Counted from the first letter of the stretch, positions 32,530 through 44,332 are shown. The stretch is 64,000 nt of DNA from Prorocentrum cordatum (GCA_963575745.1 CAUYUJ010009602.1:1-64000), one strand, 5' to 3'. Program-made: numbers and translations. Notes: generated from the sequence alone by a model not told the origin.

Positions 32530-32820
32530 GCCGCTGGATTGCACCACATAGTTTGCACGAACAACAAATCGCGCCGGTGTTGCGCTTCTTTTATCGTTCA
32601 GAACAACGGTTGCATTACCTAGATTGCACCGAATATATTGCACTACATCGATTGCACAACATGTGTTGCACCCACAACTATTGCACCGCATAGACTGCAA
32701 CACAAAGTTGGCACAACATGTTTTGCATAACCACAAGGGTTGCACAGCATATATTGCACTACATAGATTGCACTACAAAGGTTGCACACGGTATATTGCA
32801 CCATGTAGGCTTCACCACGT
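32530..32820. repeat. Degenerate GATTGCACxACATA repeats, block 1
   Basis: A ~12-14-bp unit (ATTGCACTACATA and variants) repeated about 15 times. It resumes at 33300-33435 on the other side of the tetranucleotide array, so the array sits inside this repeat. Confidence 0.75.
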
Positions 32821-32844
32821 ATAGTGCCCCACGCATCTGAGTTT

Positions 32845-33235
32845 GTATGTATGTATGTAAGTATGTATGCATGTATGTATGTGTATATGTATGCATGTGT
32901 GTATACATGTATGTACGTATACATGTATATATGTATACATGTATGTATGTATGCATGCGTATATGTACGTATGTATATGTGTATGTATGTGCATGTGTAT
33001 GTATGTATGCATGTGTATGCATGTATATGTGTATGTGTGTAGATGTGCATGCATTTGTGTATGTATGTATGTATGTATGTATGTATGTATGTACGTATGT
33101 ATGTATGTATGTATGGATGTATGTCTGTCTGTCTGTCTGTCTGTCTGTCTGCCTGTCTGTCGGTCTGTCTGTATGTCTGTCTGTATGTATGTATGTATAA
33201 TTGTGTGTTTGTGTGTGTGTTTGTATGTGTGTAGG
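32845..33235. repeat. (GTAT)n/(GTCT)n tetranucleotide array
   Basis: Imperfect (TGTA)n to about 33120, a block of (TGTC)n from about 33121 to 33182, then mixed units. No coding meaning. Confidence 0.95.
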
Positions 33236-33299
33236 TGTCTATAGATCTAGGTATATACCACGAGCGGCTTGTCGCGCCTGCGGCGCGCATTTAGACCGC

Positions 33300-33435
33300 T
33301 CACAACTTAGATTGCACTGCGTACGTTGCACATCCTAGATTGCACCACGTATATTGCACAACATCGATTGCATCACATCGCTTACAGTACATCGATTGCG
33401 CAGCGCAGACAGCACCACAAATATTGCACAACATA
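33300..33435. repeat. Degenerate GATTGCACxACATA repeats, block 2
   Basis: Continuation of the 32530-32820 repeat type after the tetranucleotide array. Confidence 0.7.
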
Positions 33436-33439
33436 TAGA

Positions 33440-34970
33440 TTACACACTATTGATTTCTAGAAGCACACTATTTGGGGTCCACGCTGGCTAACATCACATA
33501 GGTTTTCGAAGGCCGAGGTTTCTTGGTTTTTCGGCGTCCTTTGCGGTTTCCTGGGTGGGCTTTCGCTGCCACGCCGCGGCATGACGCGCCCCGAAGCTCC
33601 CTGGCCAGATCGCCGAGCGCACACCCTGGAGAGGGCACCAAGAGGTCGCCTTTGAGGGCCTGGACCCCAGATCTCCAGCGTTGTGAACCTTGAGATCCTG
33701 GAGCCTTATGTTTCCAGGCCGGGTGATTGCGCCAGGTTTCGGGCCCACCGATCTTGCTTGGAAATTGTAGCAAAAAGATGGGGTATAGGGCTCACGTCGT
33801 GAATTCTCGCGATGTGTACTTCTTTTGCGCCGCGGGATCTCAGGGGAACGCTGGCAGAGGCACCACCCGTGGAACTTCCCCTTAGGATCTACCCCGAGAC
33901 CTCCCCCGGGACCCTCGGTGCCCCCCCGCACCCGACAGGGAGGGGATCAACGGGAAGGGGCTCCCTTTCGACTCGAATGCGACATTGGTCGATTCACATC
34001 GGATTGGCTTGCCTACGGAGCCCCAGGTGACCGTACGGAACGGGGGGAGAGCTTCGAGTGAATCAGCGTCCCGAAGGACCATCCCACCACGACCACCCCA
34101 GGACTCCCTCGCACGCGCCGACAGGGTCAGAGGTTTTTTGCTTGAATGAGTGCGACTGCAAAAATATGCCACTTTTGTAATGGCTCCCATCCCGCTCGTC
34201 TGTGCACGCGTCATGAACGATGTGCTGGCAGAGTGCGCCAGGCCGTTTACATGCGAGAAGTGTCGAATTAGTTATACATCAGGCCGTGGAGCGCGCGACA
34301 CGACCGCGGTCGCTTTGGGATATGTTCGTGCGCAGACGTCTTCACGAACGTTGGCGCCGTCTGGATTTGTCGCTCCCACTTGTCAGTCCCCACGCAGGCG
34401 CCGTCTTCAGCGCAGCAGACAGGACAGGCGCTAGCTTTCACATTCGGCGGCGCAAGGAAGGAAGTTAGAGGTGCCCCGAACATCAAGACAATTAACCAAT
34501 ATGTGTTTCACATTGGGTATCCCCAGAATGGAGATCCTCAGAAAGGAGGAGCAGGAGGAGCAGAAGGAGGAGCTTCTTTGAGGTGGAGCGATTCTCCGCG
34601 TGCTCCAGAATCTTTGAGGAGCTTGCAGTGAGCTTTCGTTTGGGTGGGTTGGCTCCTGGGGAGGAGCAGTCGTATGAGAAGGAGTGGAATGGAAAGGGAA
34701 GAGAGGGACGAGGATGAGCAGGATGAGGGGAGGCAGGGGAAGAGTGGATCATAAGGGAGGGAGTATCAGAAGGCACGTTACATACGAAATGGGCCTGCCA
34801 GCAGGTGTTCCGTTGTTTTTTCCTCACAACCCTCCTGCGTTGGGTTCTCGTTTTGAAAAAAGAGTATTGCGTTCTCCGAGTCTCCGTCCTCCTGTCCGCC
34901 TCCCTTCTCCTATCCTCTCCTGTTGTGCGCCTGGTGGCTTGCCTGTGGGGCCTGCGAAGTGTGAAGCTGG
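33440..34970. other. Intergenic stretch left of the satellite
   Basis: No gene recognised. 34820-34970 (CAACCCTCCTGCGTTGGGTT onward) resembles 54670-54810, which also precedes a satellite block, so array-plus-flank has been duplicated on both sides of the copia element. Confidence 0.5.
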
Positions 34971-34974
34971 CATG

Positions 34975-35264
34975 CCTTGGGAGCTGCGATCTGCGAATCT
35001 GTCGCCACTTTCGGAGTCTGCTGGGGGGTCCAGCATAGTGGGTACCCGCCGCAGACTCAGATTGGACCTCGCCATTCCAGGGGAGGCTTCGGTCTGCGAA
35101 ACTGTCGCCACTTTGGAGGTCTGCTGGGGGGGCCAAAGGTACCCGCCGCAGACTCAGATTAGACCTCGCCATTTCTGGGGGGCTCTGATCTGCGAAACGG
35201 TCGCCACTCTCGAGGGTTGCTGTTGTGACCGGCATGGTGGGTACACGCGTAGACTCAGATTAGA
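34975..35264. repeat. ~101-bp satellite, left block (about 3 units)
   Basis: Units share GCTGCGATCTGCGAAACTG, TCGCCACTTTCGAGG, GGGGTCCAGC and CAGACTCAGATTxGACCTCGCC. The last unit is cut after CAGATTAGA by the copia LTR. The satellite resumes on the far side at 53062 with CTAGACCTCGCC. Confidence 0.9.
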
Positions 35265-35419
35265 TGAGAGTCCGCCCAGGCGGGCGGGGATCGATGATAA
35301 GGATGCTTTAATACCCTTGATCCTAAAAGGGCGCCCTGTGTACGCATGCTCTGCTGTAACAAACAAGATAAGCACAAATACCACACACGCACGCCTGCTA
35401 AAACCCTGTATCTCTGACA
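35265..35419 (-). repeat. 3' LTR of the copia element
   Basis: On the minus strand it reads TGTCAGAGATACAGGG... to ...GGACTCTCA. Its three differences from the 5' LTR are near 35306, 35378 and 35385. Confidence 0.93.
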
Positions 35420-35426
35420 CCCCTCC
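35420..35426 (-). promoter_or_regulatory. Polypurine tract
   Basis: The minus strand reads GGAGGGG directly before the 3' LTR, as expected for the plus-strand primer of an LTR element. Confidence 0.75.
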
Positions 35427-35746
35427 GTGACCATCGAGGCTTGTCCTCGTCGGGCACGATCTTGGAAGGCGGGGGAATCGGAGACAAAAAAAGAGTGGCG
35501 GACCTTTGTCCGGGCCGCAAAAACAGTGCGGGGGCTAAGCTTCATTAGTCAGATAGAAAACAAATGATGTAATGAAATCCGCTGCCTTCAAGAGGGACAA
35601 ACTCCAAAAATCGGCAGAGCGGTGCCTAAACAGGCGTGCAAATATGGAACTATAAAACCACAGGGCATAAACGATATGGATGCAAACCAAACGGTACGAG
35701 GGAGAGGAGGCAGAGGAGGAGAAGGGGGGAAACGAAAACCGGAAGA

Positions 35747-38053
35747 CTACCCCTCCGCATTGCCAGGCCGGGCCTTGCGGGCTCGGCGCGCCTCGCCTGC
35801 CGCTGCCTTAGCAGCGAGCATCTCCTTCGTCTGTGCTAAACACCAGCGGCCCTCAGACAGCCGCTCTAGCAAGAAACTCCTCTCAGCCTCGGATTTTGTC
35901 AAAGAGTCCGCGATCATCAGCTTCGTGTCGATCCACCTGACACGTATCCTCCAGTCATCTCCCTCTCGCTCCTGCTTCAGCATGTCATGGCCGAGTAGAT
36001 GTCGGATCTGGGCCATCAGGATCCGTACTCGCTTGTCAGCGGGCTGACCACCATCCTTCTCCAGGGAGGTGACAAGGCCATTCGCGTCCGTCAGCAGTAG
36101 CAGATGCTTGCCATCGAAAAACGGGTCGAACTGGTAGGATGAGTAGCCGGGGTCGGATATCTCGGCAATCGCGTGCTTGAGGAACTCCGCACTCTCAGCT
36201 GTCGTCAAGAAACCGTTGCATTCAGCCGCTAGCGATCCACGAACCACTCGCTTGATCGTCGCGCTAGCCCACTCCAGTGGATGTATGATCGCGGTGGCGT
36301 CCGTCTCGAGGTCGGGCGACGCCATGCCGATGATATAGCCGCACTGCGACTTGACCTTCTCTCCTAGCGTAAGGTCGTCAATGTTGCCATGGCTGCTGTC
36401 CCCGCAGCCGAACACGATGGCACTGTCCCAGTCCAGGCGGGATGAAAACATCAGCTTGAAATCAACGTCGTCCTTAGCCATCTTGATGGCACGATTCACT
36501 GCAACAATGTCACGAATCTTGGGGCCACTCATGGCCTGAGCCCCAAGTGAAGCGTGGACGGCCAGGTCGGGGCGCGTCTGCCGTGCTACCCAGCCAAGCG
36601 ACCCAACACCGCTACGGAGGGCAGGGATCTCCTCCGGGGTGAGTGGCGCATTGGGCTTGCGCCGGCGGTGCGGCTCGAGGGTGATCTACTCCAGCGCCTC
36701 GACCGTGGCGGCCTGTCCGATCTTGATGTCGAAAGTCTGGTTGTCCTGCTCCACGACCTTGCCGCAGTGCCTGAACGTGTCGGACTGGAAGGAAAGGCGA
36801 ATCTTGTCCTTGATGATCTCCATCACGCGCTCGAACTGCTCGCCCGCGCCCGTGACGAAGAGGTCGTCGACGTGCGTGCACAGCAAGCCGTTGAGCTTGC
36901 CCTTGCTGTCCCTGAGCATGAACAGACAGGGCTCGTAGATGGATTCGCGCCAACCCTGCTCCACGAGGATGGCGCGCAGATGCAGCCACCACTGCCTGCC
37001 CGCGTCCTTGGTGCCGTAGATTGCGCCGCGGGCGCGCATGTAGGACCCCTCCGGAACTCCGGGTGGTGGAGGGCGAGGGGCTCGAAGAAGCAGGATGCGC
37101 TCAATGCCCTTGGACTGCAGGTAGGCCGTCGCAGCATCGGCTGCCCTTATCTGCCACCGGTGGGAGGCAGCGTAGCTGGCGACCAGGTGGAAAGCCAAAA
37201 GGCTAGCAGTAGGAGCGTCGCCTCGGATATCATCTCCTCGTTCCTGGCAGCCCTGCGCCTCGAGCCGACTCTTGGCAGCGAGCGGGATGTCGTCATAGGT
37301 CTGCTTGAGGTTGCGCTCCTAAGCGTTCTTGTCCGTGTGGACCCAGCGCGTCCCAACTGGGGAAGCACCCCTGTCGAGGAGCTCTTTGGCCTGGCTAAAG
37401 CTCAGCACCTCGACGGCCTGGAACTCAGTCCAGCTGCGCCACTCCTTGGCCATGGCCTGATCGAACTCCTTCCTCTGCTCTGGGGCGAGGTCTTGAAGTC
37501 TGATCTCGGAGCGGACCGCGCCCTTGGTGAGATAGGCGAACTCGACTGTGTCGTTCGTGCCCACGTCCTCGTCGGTGTGAACGAAGATGGTCTCGACCGC
37601 GGTGGTGCCACCAGGCAGAGGCCGACGAAGGCGAGCATCGCGAAGAGCAAGACCTCTGACGTCGATGCCATCGATCACGATGCCTGTCTTGATGTCCCTG
37701 GTGATGCGGCGAAGCACCTTGGACCAGCGAGGGCCACGCTTGTCCGTAGTGATGAACTTCTTGATGCCGTAGTCGGTGCGACGCCACTCGTAGGCGACAG
37801 CCAGGTCCGGCTTGTAGTCGCTGGTGAGGAACACTTCGTGGAGGGCATCCTCCATGACGCTGAACTCCTCCTCCACGTAGCCCTGGAAGGTACGAGGCTT
37901 CTTGATGGAACCCCGATCCAGACGCTCCGGATCGCGCATGGCTCTGTCCAGCTGCGTAAGTGACAGGCCTCCGCGCTTCTCCCCGCGCTCCAGGCCCACG
38001 CCCATCTCGTCGTCCGGCACCGGCTTGTCGACAGCCTCGTCATCCGGGGGCAC
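35747..38053 (-). pseudogene. pol: copia pol: reverse transcriptase and RNase H
   Basis: One frame throughout with two TAG codons, at 37319-37321 (after WVHTDKNA) and 36686-36688 (after ATVEALE). RT motifs: GTRWVHTDK, a D-A-A-T-A-Y-L motif A region, GAIYGTKDAGRQWW and HVDDLF (the Y-x-D-D box as H-V-D-D, about 36855-36885). RNase H: GCGDSSHGN, RGSLAAECNGF, LLLLTDANGL and RWIDTKLMIADSLTK, giving the D-E-D-D set. It ends at 35747, about 330 bases before the 3' LTR. The catalytic residues are intact; only the stops and the frame change from the integrase frame argue against function. Confidence 0.85.
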
Positions 38054-41000
38054 CGGCTTGTCGATGGCCTCCTGGGATACTCGAGGATCGATCCGATGAC
38101 CTTGGACTTCGGAATGAATGCTGGGCTCGCCTGGGCCGTGCGAGCGCGGCGGCCCCTCCTGCCTCTGGTAGCCCCGGGCGTGGTGGCTCAGGGACCACAG
38201 GAGGTGGCTGATGCTGAGCTGGCGGTGGTAGTAGTGCGTCGTCGGTCTCCTGAATGATTGGAGATGCTTGTTGTGGTACTTCGTGTGCTGGCGGTGGAGG
38301 ATCGACCCGCTGCTGTGGTAGGTGGTCCTCGGTGTTGAACTCGTCGAAATCGAAATTTACGTCAGGTCCTGGCCCGGCAGATCCGAGCGCGCCCCCAACC
38401 ACCCCTCCGTGACCAGCCGCGTGCCGTTGCGGCCTGGGCATCGGGGCGGGCGAGGCTGCTGCTGCATCGGCCCGGATGTCGATGTAGTGCCTGGCCCCCT
38501 TCAGTGACCGAAGGGACAACAGGTCTGGGTTCACGTAGGTGTGCATGGCGAGCAGCTCGTCCTCGGAGGCGAACCTGAGCGACTCAGGAGCTGCGAGCAC
38601 GGTAGTGTGTCCGTAGCGCAGCCACACTGCATGGGCCAGTGTGCCGACGGGCTCGTCCGTGTCGCGAGAGGGGTGACGTGGGTCACGCACTTCATGCCCG
38701 ATAACCCGGGCTGGCCCAAACCAGCGGTGCGTGACCTCGGGGCTCTCGCCGACTCGGGTCTGCGACCGGCGGAAGTACACGATGGCCCCAATGTTGAAAG
38801 GGCCTCGGCTAGGCCGCGCCTTGCGCAGGATGGCGCGCTTGACGCGGTCGTCGGAGTCGAGGCGGACGTGTGCGATGCGGGCCGCCTCGCGCAGGGCCAT
38901 GGCGCGGGCCATGGCAGACTGGGGGTCGAGCGACGCCTCGATGACCTCCAACCGCTGCGCCTCGTCGTCTTGTAGGAGGCTTCCTGGGGCACGGGGCCCA
39001 TGAGACCCCAAGACCCACTGCGAAGGGGAGAACCCCCCGCGTCGGCCCAGCTCGTTCTTGACCTGGGCCACGATGGAGGCAGTCTCCTCAACGTCGTCCA
39101 GTCCTGTGACCTGCGAGTCGGCGACAGTCCGTCGCCAGATCTCCTTCCAAATGCCCCCGTGGCGCTCGCACTTGCCGATGAGGTGCGGCGTCTCCAACGG
39201 AGCCAGGTCGACCTGCACGCCATGCGCCTTCGCGTTGGAGGCGAAATCCTTCATCCACTCCTTGCCCAGGTCCACCGTGAGCTTCTCTGGGTAGCCAGCC
39301 CACGGGGTCCAGCTGGTAGCGAACGCCTTAGTAGTGGCACGTGCTGTCGGTGAGCCACGAGCCGGGCCCATGCAGCACACGACTTGAAAGTTCGTCTCCT
39401 CGCAGATACAGTTCAGAAAGAAGTAGGGTGTCCCGGCGGCGTCGTAGGCGTGGAAGGTGTCCAGCTGGATGGCGTAGTTGAACACGCACTGACCTGGCAA
39501 TCGCGAAGGTCGTGGGGCGCGCCGACGGACGGCGTCGCCACGGGCGTCGTAGGAAAAGAACTTCACGTACTTCAGCACCTCCGGCTTGACTCCTCGGCGC
39601 CTCAGCAGCCTGGTCAGCGTCGCGTTCGAACAGTGGTGGAAGTTGACGTGGAGCTGGCGGATGGCCTTCCTGACCTCTGGCGGGGCCTCCAGCCATCGCC
39701 TGCGCCGCTCGGCCTCCTTGGTGTTGGTGATGGGGCCGAGCTGAGCGGCCTCTCGGGCTCGCTCGCCGTCGGGATCGACGGCTGGCGGAGGTGGTGGCCC
39801 CCCCACAGCTTCTTGATCAGCTGGAGGAGGAGCAGGCTCAGACACGTTCGGGTCAGGCGGTGGCGCTGGCTGCGCCATGGCTGCCCGGTACGGGTGCCCC
39901 CGCAGTCTGGTCCGTCGTCGTAGTCGAACTGCCCCACGAAGGTCTGGACCGTCCTCTGCAGGGAACTGCCAGTCGGTGTCCGTGGCGCTGTCGACGATGG
40001 CCTGCTGTACGATGCTGCGGGCGACGATGTGGTTGAGCTCCTCCGGCCACTCGGCCGCTTGCAGGGTGCGCGGCCCGAACTTGTTGCGGCCCTTTAGCTG
40101 CTCGTGCTGGGTGCAGCTACACTTCTTGTCGGAAAGGGCCTCGACCAGCGTGTCCATAGTGGTAATGATCATCATGGGCTTGCGGTGAGCCAAGCCTGAC
40201 TCAGCATCGCGGTACCCAACCTGGCAGCCGTCGAAGGTAACCTTCCTCAGGATGCCCTTGCCCAGGAGAGAACGAATCCTTGAGATCTCCGGCTGGTCGA
40301 AGGCCTCGGAGCCCTGGGGGTGCTCCAACGCCACGTGGAAGCCCCTCCGCACTCGGCTGTCCACTGAGGAGTCCACCTGCCTGAGAATGGGGCGGTTCGC
40401 CTCACGCTTGGCCAAGATCTTCCTCTCGGTCTCTGGGCAACGGGCCATGTTGAATCTGCTCCAGTTGCCCCACGGCGAGCAGGGGTGCGAGACCACGAGG
40501 CAGTACGGCTCCTCGTTGGTGATCTCCGCGTCGTACCTCTGCCTGCCCAGCCTGGTGGTAGCGTCCCAGCCCGTGTGCTTGTTCAGTGGGACGCCGACCG
40601 AGAGGCCCATTGCGGCCATGAGCACTGTCAAACCCATCTGGCCAGCGTAGGTCTGCTTGACCCATGCCCTGGCACCTGCGGGCAGCCGGGCCCTGGGCGG
40701 ATGCTTCTCCACGACGGCCTGCACCACCTCATCCTGCACGGCAATGGCCTGCAGGGAATGCTCGAGCTTCTTGGACTTCTTGTTGGTGAGGTTGCGCTTG
40801 CCGCCCCACTCGATCGCCTCGGCGGCGAAGACGTCCGGTCCGTAGTCGTGGTCGACGACCGTCTGGAGGCACTCGTCGTCCGTAGTCTCGCCGATCTCGA
40901 TGTCCAGGAAGCTGGGGAGAGGCTCAACTGAGCTCTCCTCGACGTAGGTGATGCCGACGTGGAACTTCTCGGGGTAGTACTCGAGGTGGTGATCCTCGGG

Positions 41001-42184
41001 CATCGTCAGCGCCGCCCAATCGGCCGTCTCGTAGCTCTCGTTCGGCAGGTCAAGGAGGTTGACCGCCGGGTGGCCCACCTTAGTGTGGTGGAGCTTCAGG
41101 TTGTAGACGCCGATTTTGACAAAGTCGGCGACATCGCCCTCCGTGGAAAGCCGCATGCTCAGCCCAAGCTTGGTGAGCATGTCTCTGCTGAGCAGCATCG
41201 GGCAGTCGCCCCGCACCTCACACGACAGAATCTCGCCACACTTTCTTCCAATGCCCACGGGAAAACGGACCGCCGTGGTGCTCCTCGTGCGGCCGCCGAT
41301 CCCTCTGAATGTACGAGAGGTCGGGGTCTTCACTACCTGTAGACCGCGCCTCGCGAGCTTACGCTCGAAGGCTGCCCGCCACGACTCACCGTGCATGGTA
41401 CGCGTGCACCCAGTGTCGATGATGGCGAGCATGGCGTCGGCGTCGCTGTCGTGTGCCGAGAAGGCATTGCCGGTAGTAGCGGCCATGACCGAGCACTCGT
41501 AGGTAGAGATGACGTCCGGCTGATGGATGTTGGGCTGAATCGGGATGGTGAAGCCGCCGGCGTTGACCTCCATCCACTCGTTGTCGGCGGGGAGCCTCCT
41601 CTTGTCGCCGTCGATCATCTGCTGCGGGGCAACGTTGAACTTGCCACGCGCGATCTTCACAATGGCGTAGAGGAAATACGCGTAGCGGTACAAGTGGAGG
41701 TTGATCTCCTCCGCCTCGGGGCCCAAGACCTGGTCCAGAGCCCACTTGTTGTGCCAGATGAGTGCCTGGTCGGACGCCGCATCCTGGAAGGTTCGCCCCT
41801 TGTGCGTGCCGAAGTTGATGACCTCCGCTGGGTACGGGACCGGGTTGAGCTGGTCGACGCCGTCGAGATCCGGGAACTCCACCAGCTCGATGCTCTGGTG
41901 GAGCGGGATGCCGTACAGGAAGGCCAGCTCCGGTCCCGGCTTCGGCTCGGGGTCGCCTTGGGTCAAGTCGACCTTGATGATGCGCTTCTCGGGTGTAGGG
42001 GGTGCGGCCGGTGCTGATCCAGAAGCACTCGGCCTCGCAGAACTGGCCGCAGATGCGGCCGCCGGTGTAGGTGCACGTGGTCCGTCGCCTCTTGCAGGCA
42101 GCCGGCCGAATAGCCGCTGCTTGCCGGAAAGGCGTCGCGCCGCGGGCGCCTGCGTCCGCCTCGAGGATACGTAGATGGGAGGCG
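38040..42184 (-). pseudogene. pol: copia pol: protease and integrase
   Basis: Protease: AIIDTGCTRTMHG (catalytic D-T-G) at about 41400-41440 and MLLSRDMLTKLGL downstream. Integrase: an H-H pair (HVNFHHCSN) without the usual C-x2-C (the place reads FFSYDARGD). The core triad is Asp in AIQLDTFHAYD, Asp in LTVDLGKEWMKDF and Glu in IGKCERHGG, then SPSQWVLG. An RT-distal linker is rich in Pro. The frame is one step (-1) from gag; the switch lies near 42160-42190 and could be a programmed shift or an indel. It ends at 38040, where the RT frame begins 14 bases upstream in a different frame. Confidence 0.8.
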
Positions 42185-42958
42185 ACCCTGGATCATCAGG
42201 GTGTCGGCCACCCGGGCAATCCGCCTCGCGAACTCCTTGCGGGACAGGAAGCGGCCCCACTTCGTGCCCATCAGGGCCTTCATGAAGTAGCTCCACAGCT
42301 CGAACCCTTTGTTGCGGTGGGCGAGCGTGAAGTGGCGGTCGCACTCCCTGCGTGTGATGTACCTGGTGGTCTCGCTGGCGCCGCGGGCGACCTTCTCGCA
42401 GGCGTCGTCGGCCACGTGCTCGCAGACGTGCTCCATCTCGCCCTTCAGAACCATGAAGACCTCGGACGGCTCGCTGTCGTCGTCGTTGCCCCCGTGCTCC
42501 TCGAGCGCGAAGTAGTTCTGAGCGGGCTTCTTCGCTGGAGACACTGATGTAGGCTTCCGGCTCGACCGACGGGGGCAAACATCATCGCCCTGCCAATGCC
42601 CGAACTGGTGGCAGTCGGAGCACTGGGTCCGCTTCTTCAGGTTGGCGATGTGCTGCCGGCGAGCATCTCGCTGTCGGTCGTCGTAGCCAGGGACAGCACT
42701 ACTCGAACTGCTGCTGCCTCCTCGCCCTGCGGGCGACCTGGTTGTCAATCCCTTGCCGCCTCCCCGGCGGCCTCCCCTTCCACCGGCCTTGCCACGACCG
42801 TGGAAGCTCGAAGTCACTCGCCTAGGCGGCTTCTTCTTGTTGAAGATCTTGCTGCGGCTCTGCAGAACGAGGGCGAGGGCCTCTGCCTCCTCGGTGCCGA
42901 GCTCGTCGAGGTTCTCCGCGACGTAGTTCTCGATGTCGAACTCGTCGTCCTCGCCGTG
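42185..42958 (-). pseudogene. gag: copia gag, C-terminal part with zinc knuckle
   Basis: Resumes with GEDDEFDIENYVAENLDELG, has a basic Gly/Arg-rich stretch and a CCHC-like knuckle CSDCHQFGHWQGDDVC (extended spacing before the last Cys). It continues to MIQGRLPST near 42185, where the sense moves to the pol frame. The codons LSQNGYG before GEDDEF are the reverse complement of the spliced leader of the nested LINE and are not gag. Confidence 0.72.
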
Positions 42959-42959
42959 C

Positions 42960-42980
42960 CCGTAGCCATTTTGGCTCAAG
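42960..42980 (+). promoter_or_regulatory. Dinoflagellate spliced-leader (DinoSL) sequence
   Basis: 21 of 21 bases match the conserved part of the 22-nt leader (DCCGUAGCC...GGCUCAAG) that is trans-spliced to dinoflagellate mRNAs. The preceding base is C, where the leader normally has A, G or U. It stands at the LINE/gag junction, in LINE orientation, and is not followed by a GT donor (next bases GCTCTG). It is therefore a retrocopied mRNA leader and not an SL RNA gene. Confidence 0.93.
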
Positions 42981-43246
42981 GCTCTGTCACAGGGGGCGCC
43001 GGCGCGGGGGGCCGCCGCGGCGGGCGCCGCGGGGGGCGCCGGCTGCCATTGCTGCCTCCGTCTTCGTCGAGGTCAGCGAGATTGGTTCAATTTGGGTTCA
43101 ATCGGTGAGATTTATCAGTGGGATATCACTCTCATTGGTGGGGTATCGACTCAATTTGGCGAATTCGCGAATTTATTGGGTTTTTGTCAATTCGGCGCTT
43201 TCCATATCGAACTTTGGATTATTGGATCGTACTTACACTTTCGGCC
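42981..43246 (+). other. 5' UTR of the nested LINE
   Basis: 266 nt without a single ATG. The first ~85 nt are extremely GC-rich (GGCGCCGGC and GGGGGGCGCCGGC blocks, self-complementary); the rest is AT-richer and carries GGTTCAAT repeats. The first ATG after the leader, at 43247, opens ORF1. Confidence 0.75.
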
Positions 43247-44311
43247 ATGCCGACTTTGCAGATTGGAGAAACCATGCAAAAGCTCTTGTCTTTAGATATC
43301 GATAAGCAGAAAAGACTGAGAGACGACGCTCGGATGGCAGACGAAGATAAAGAAAATCAGCAAGAGGCCTCGAAAGCTATGAGAACACTGGTGGCCAAGG
43401 GTTCTGCTAAGGGTACGGGCCTGGGAGAGAATGGTTCAATATCTTCAGGGGCTGTCCCAACAGCCACAGGGGCTGACGGTTTTTTGGTGCAACTCGAGTC
43501 GCTCCTCGATAAAAAGATCGCTCCCATCAAGGACCGTATCGACTCATTACAACTTGACGTTCTGGGAACTCAAAAGGCCTTGGCCCAGGAATTCTCAGTA
43601 GCCGTCACCCTGATCAACGACCACGAAGTAAAGCTTGCCAACCTTGAGGCAGGTGAGACTGAGGTGCAGAAGGCCTTCAACGAAAGGATTCTGGCGGTCG
43701 AACTGGAGCAGAAGTCTCTGCGCGCAGAAATGGCAGCCAAACAACTGGAAAGCCAGTCAAGTCAGGGCCCCTCTAGGAAAAAGGGTCCGCCTTGGGCCAG
43801 CACCCCAAGAGCAGATAGAGATATCTTTATTCTCACTAACTTGGGCTGGGATCTCAAAAAGCAGGAGGCTCTGGAAAAGGCGCGGGCGATCCTGCGCAGA
43901 GCAGACGTTCCCCAGCCCACGCATATTGTTGCTCCTTTTGGATATGGGAGCTGCGTTGAGATCAAATGGAGCTCGGTTACAGTGGGACTTCAAGCGGCAG
44001 CTACGATCCGTGATCTCAAGATTCCTGGGTACTTAGAAAATTTGATCTGGTGTGGACAAATCAGTACTAAGGAGGAGCGGGGCCCAGCAAAATTGTTCAA
44101 GACAGTTTCAAGTGCACTGGAAAAGGCAATGGGAGATCGCTCAGACAGTTACGTGATTTGCTCTCGGACTCGAAAATTTTTTGTCTTGGATCATCAGATA
44201 GGTGTTATCAAGGATGGGGAATTTCAGTGGCACGAGTCTCTTAAGGAAATCCCCGATGAAGCGCTCCGCAAGACGCTGAAAGACACCATCGACGAGGCAC
44301 TCTCTCTTTGA
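43247..44311 (+). CDS. LINE ORF1: coiled-coil, probable RNA-binding protein
   Basis: 354 codons from the first AUG behind the spliced leader. Residues ~70-170 are heptad-like and predicted coiled coil (LESLLDKKIAPIKDRIDSLQ, LINDHEVKLANLEAGE, RILAVELEQKSLRAEMAAK). From ~188 a compact region begins DIFILTNLGWDLKKQEALEK and includes CVEIKWSSVTVGLQAA, which could be an RRM-like fold. Coiled coil plus RRM is the usual ORF1p layout of LINEs. The frame ends in TGA at 44309-44311 and continues in the same frame into the endonuclease. Confidence 0.72.
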   Translation: MPTLQIGETMQKLLSLDIDKQKRLRDDARMADEDKENQQEASKAMRTLVAKGSAKGTGLGENGSISSGAVPTATGADGFLVQLESLLDKKIAPIKDRIDSLQLDVLGTQKALAQEFSVAVTLINDHEVKLANLEAGETEVQKAFNERILAVELEQKSLRAEMAAKQLESQSSQGPSRKKGPPWASTPRADRDIFILTNLGWDLKKQEALEKARAILRRADVPQPTHIVAPFGYGSCVEIKWSSVTVGLQAAATIRDLKIPGYLENLIWCGQISTKEERGPAKLFKTVSSALEKAMGDRSDSYVICSRTRKFFVLDHQIGVIKDGEFQWHESLKEIPDEALRKTLKDTIDEALSL

Positions 44312-44332
44312 GAGGCCTACGTGAGGGGCCTC
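44309..44332 (+). promoter_or_regulatory. In-frame TGA with immediate stem-loop between ORF1 and the endonuclease
   Basis: TGA is followed at once by GAGGCC, nine bases, GGCCTC (6-bp perfect stem). ORF1 and the endonuclease share the frame, and the endonuclease has no AUG before its first conserved motif, so expression by readthrough (or reinitiation at a non-AUG codon) is plausible. A mutation of a sense codon is the alternative. Confidence 0.5.

Noticed and set aside
42960-42980. SL RNA gene
   Set aside because: No GT donor follows the leader and no intron-like SL RNA body or Sm site is present. The next bases belong to the LINE 5' UTR.
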